Shown one piece after another: positions 22,970-24,517 of a stretch of 24,517 nucleotides of DNA. The notes under the pieces are model-generated. The model made no database searches and was not told the origin of the DNA. It saw only the letters and a program-made list of their open reading frames with translations. The position numbers and the translations under genes were made by a program. Source of the DNA: JANWHF01 sp036276235 (GTDB lineage Bacteria > Planctomycetota > Phycisphaerae > Tepidisphaerales > Tepidisphaeraceae); NCBI GenBank assembly GCA_036276235.1, contig DATBDZ010000168.1:1-24517 (forward strand), given 5' to 3'. Every line of letters begins with the position of its first letter. Positions within the stretch are counted from its first letter, which is position 1.

Positions 22970-23472
22970 TTGTGCTCCGTCTGGCCGGCCCGGTGGGTGG
23001 CGTCAATAATCGCCAGCAGATTGAGCATTCCCGCGACGGCGGTGTAGAGCACGCCGATCTCATTGGTATGACTGTGCGAGCGAACGCCCAGCGGGTGGCC
23101 GGCTTCATCGATCGGCCGCGACGCGTTGAGCGACCACATATCGCAGAGAATATCAACCGGCCCCGCCATGATCTGGGCGATCGTCCACGGCTTGGAGCGG
23201 ATTTCATCCAGCGGATGATTCGTCAGCACCCAATCGCCGTCTTCACGTCCCTGCGAGAGAATGCGATTGCCGCCGGCGGTATACCCCGGCACTTCCAGGC
23301 ACCGCACGCCGGCAATCAGCAGCCCCGCGAAAAACATCGCGAGAATGGTGATGCCGACCGTGAGGCCGCGCGCTTTCTGGCCGAGGATGAAGTAGCCGCC
23401 TCCCGGCACCAGCCATGAAACCAGTGCCACCAGCGGCGCCTGCGACGAAAATGATTTAGATGCTTCGGCCAT
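22966..23472 (-). CDS. Planctomycete-type membrane protein (possibly DUF6677-like)
   Basis: Encodes 168 residues from the ATG at 23472. The frame is open to 23595 but the extra codons cross repeat sequence. A leading helix with a Gly-rich turn, ALVSWLVPGGGYFILGQKARG, precedes a second hydrophobic helix (ITILAMFFAGLLIAGV). A soluble middle part follows (GREDGDWVLTNHPLDEI; GPVDILCDMWSLNASRP), then a C-terminal hydrophobic segment (GVLYTAVAGMLNLLAIIDA). The PGxGYFxxGQxxRG turn is shared with small membrane proteins common in planctomycetes; DUF6677 membership is from memory and unsure. It is the first gene of a two-gene operon, divergent from ureG. Confidence 0.65.
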   Translation of the reverse strand: MAEASKSFSSQAPLVALVSWLVPGGGYFILGQKARGLTVGITILAMFFAGLLIAGVRCLEVPGYTAGGNRILSQGREDGDWVLTNHPLDEIRSKPWTIAQIMAGPVDILCDMWSLNASRPIDEAGHPLGVRSHSHTNEIGVLYTAVAGMLNLLAIIDATHRAGQTEHK

Positions 23473-23537
23473 CAGGGCAGGATACTCTATCCGTGCATAC
23501 TCGCGTGGCAAGGGATAGGTGACGGAAGGAAGAACCG

Positions 23538-23596
23538 AGAAGCCAGAAGCCGGTAGCCAGAAGCGAGAAGACATGCCCACTCGAGCGTGGGACATG
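23538..23596. repeat. Short tandem AGCCAGAAGC units and a hairpin repeat before ureG
   Basis: At 23538-23570 the units GAAGCCAGAAGC, GTAGCCAGAAGC and GAGAAG follow each other. At 23572-23596 CATGCCCAC and GTGGGACATG form a hairpin around TCGAGC with one bulged base. Both look like dispersed repeat sequence in the divergent spacer between the DUF-type gene and ureG; no promoter could be recognised there. Confidence 0.5.
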
Positions 23597-23648
23597 GCAC
23601 CCGGGCCCCGGTTGAGTGCTTTATGAAACTGAGAAGGAAGGGTCTTTG

Positions 23649-24347
23649 ATGCCTGTGGAAGAACACACTCACGACCGCTGGGATCATCCCGGCCGCTTTG
23701 AATTCCGCGAGCGCCGGCGGCCGGATCGCGATTTTACGTCGCGAGCCTTCACCGTCGGCGTCGGCGGGCCGGTCGGCAGCGGAAAGACGGCTCTCATGCT
23801 CGCGCTCTGCATCGCATTGCGCGACCGCGTTTCGCTGGGTGCCGTCACCAATGACATCTTCACCCGCGAAGATGGTGAGTTTTTGTTGCGGCACAATGCA
23901 TTAGCGCCGGACCGCATTCGCGCGGTGGAGACGGGCGGCTGTCCGCATGCCGCGATTCGGGAGGATATCACCGCCAACCTGCTTGCCCTGGAGGACCTGC
24001 ACGAGCGGCATCATCCGGAACTGCTGCTGCTGGAAAGCGGCGGCGACAATCTCGCCGCTCATTTCAGCCGCGAGCTGGCCGATTACACGATTTACGTGAT
24101 CGACGTCGCCGGCGGCGACAAAATCCCCCGCAAAGGCGGGCCGGGTATCACCCAATCCGATTTGCTGGTGATCAACAAAACCGACCTTGCCGCGGCTGTC
24201 GGCGCGGATCTGGCGGTGATGGAAAGAGACGCCAAAGCCATGCGCGGCAATGGACCGTTCGTGTTCGCGCAGGTGAAGCATGGCGTGGGGGTTGGGGAAA
24301 TCATCGAGCATATTTTGGCGGCGCGAAAGTCGGTTCTGCCGGCATGA
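23649..24347 (+). CDS. ureG: Urease accessory GTPase UreG
   Basis: Encodes 232 residues from the ATG at 23649, which has GGAAGGG about 7 nt upstream; an ATG at 23616 lacks this. UreG is the SIMIBI-class GTPase that delivers nickel to apo-urease with UreF and UreH/UreD. Motifs: Walker A GPVGSGKT (40-47), the metal-binding CPH (Cys98-Pro-His100) in ETGGCPHAAIRED, ESGGDNL, DVAGGDKIPRKGGPG, and the G4 motif NKTDL (176-180). A short His-containing N-terminus (EEHTHDRWDH) may bind nickel. Length is slightly above the usual ~205 because of this tail. No ureF lies upstream; the upstream gene is divergent and unrelated, so ureG begins its own transcript and other urease genes may lie beyond the right edge or elsewhere. 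Confidence 0.95.
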   Translation: MPVEEHTHDRWDHPGRFEFRERRRPDRDFTSRAFTVGVGGPVGSGKTALMLALCIALRDRVSLGAVTNDIFTREDGEFLLRHNALAPDRIRAVETGGCPHAAIREDITANLLALEDLHERHHPELLLLESGGDNLAAHFSRELADYTIYVIDVAGGDKIPRKGGPGITQSDLLVINKTDLAAAVGADLAVMERDAKAMRGNGPFVFAQVKHGVGVGEIIEHILAARKSVLPA

Positions 24348-24370
24348 TGGCGAGCCGCGTGCAATTAGAA

Positions 24371-24496
24371 CCCTCTCCCCTGTACTCAGGGGAGAGGGCA
24401 GGGTGAGGGGACAGCGATGCGCCAGTGAGCGTACTTCGCCGATCGGCGCATCAGTCCCCTCACCCCAGCCCTCTCCCCTGAGTACAAGGGAGAGGG
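24371..24496. repeat. Long palindrome (type A, copy 3) after ureG
   Basis: The left arm 24371-24412 and right arm 24455-24496 are inverted copies with few mismatches. The core is also palindromic (GATGCGCC 24416-24423 with GGCGCATC 24445-24452), so the whole 126 bp could fold as one structure. A run of six T (24507-24512) follows ten bases after the arm, so it may serve as the ureG terminator. The remaining edge sequence to 24517 shows nothing else. Confidence 0.85.
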
Positions 24497-24517
24497 AGCC
24501 AGACGCTTTTTTCCTGT

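Noticed and set aside
22041..23207. 388-codon open frame on the minus strand across the murJ 3' end, the tandem palindromes and the small membrane genes
   Set aside because: It is antisense to murJ, includes repeat-derived sequence twice, and has no ribosome binding site or recognisable fold.
1..24517. tRNA, rRNA, TPP riboswitch and transposase or integrase genes
   Set aside because: Looked for by eye in all spacers and frames; none with supporting motifs was found.

Overview
This window looks like chromosomal DNA of a planctomycete, probably from the Phycisphaerae side of the phylum. The best pointer is the large secreted beta-helix protein at 10093-13311, whose N-terminus carries the LEPRMLLS motif typical of planctomycetal exported proteins. 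The high GC content, the von Willebrand A / prenyltransferase-like fusion protein and the secreted propeller protein fit this. The assignment is inference from protein style, not from a marker gene.

Layout. (1) 1-6412 is an envelope and secreted-protein region: the 3' part of a beta-propeller/Ig-like protein (+, running off the left edge), a 1147-residue secreted alpha-alpha-barrel/VWA protein (-), and a CsgG-type lipoprotein (-) with its own promoter and terminator. (2) 6740-6916 is a small basic ORF with a strong ribosome binding site. (3) 7144-14492 is a hexuronate module on + (UxaE-type epimerase, UxaC-like isomerase, Ldh2-family oxidoreductase). It is interrupted by the beta-helix gene on -, which is flanked by A/C-rich repeats. 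(4) 14599-15222 is a small P-loop sulfotransferase-like gene. (5) 19529 down to 15366 is a four-gene run on -: a beta-class DNA methyltransferase, a D12-class DNA adenine methyltransferase, an overlapping zinc-ribbon/helical-repeat protein, and an SDR oxidoreductase. No restriction nuclease is visible. (6) Divergent from it, 19691-22568 holds a ThiD2-ThiE fusion followed by the lipid II flippase murJ. (7) 22718-23472 holds two small membrane proteins on - with ATGA overlap. (8) 23649-24347 is ureG, without other urease genes in view.

The most striking non-gene content is the density and variety of palindromic repeats: at least eight sequence types in 24.5 kb, mostly in intergenic spaces. One long palindrome (42-149) lies inside an open reading frame and is 108 nt long, so it keeps the frame. 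Elsewhere repeat termini beginning GTAG coincide with stop codons. murJ and the gene facing it both stop inside a tandem pair of 73-bp palindromes, and the UxaC-like and beta-helix genes both stop inside G/T-rich repeats that face each other. The repeats therefore appear to have shaped gene ends.

No tRNA, rRNA, CRISPR array, transposase or integrase was seen. Functional calls rest on recognised motifs only, since no database search was possible.
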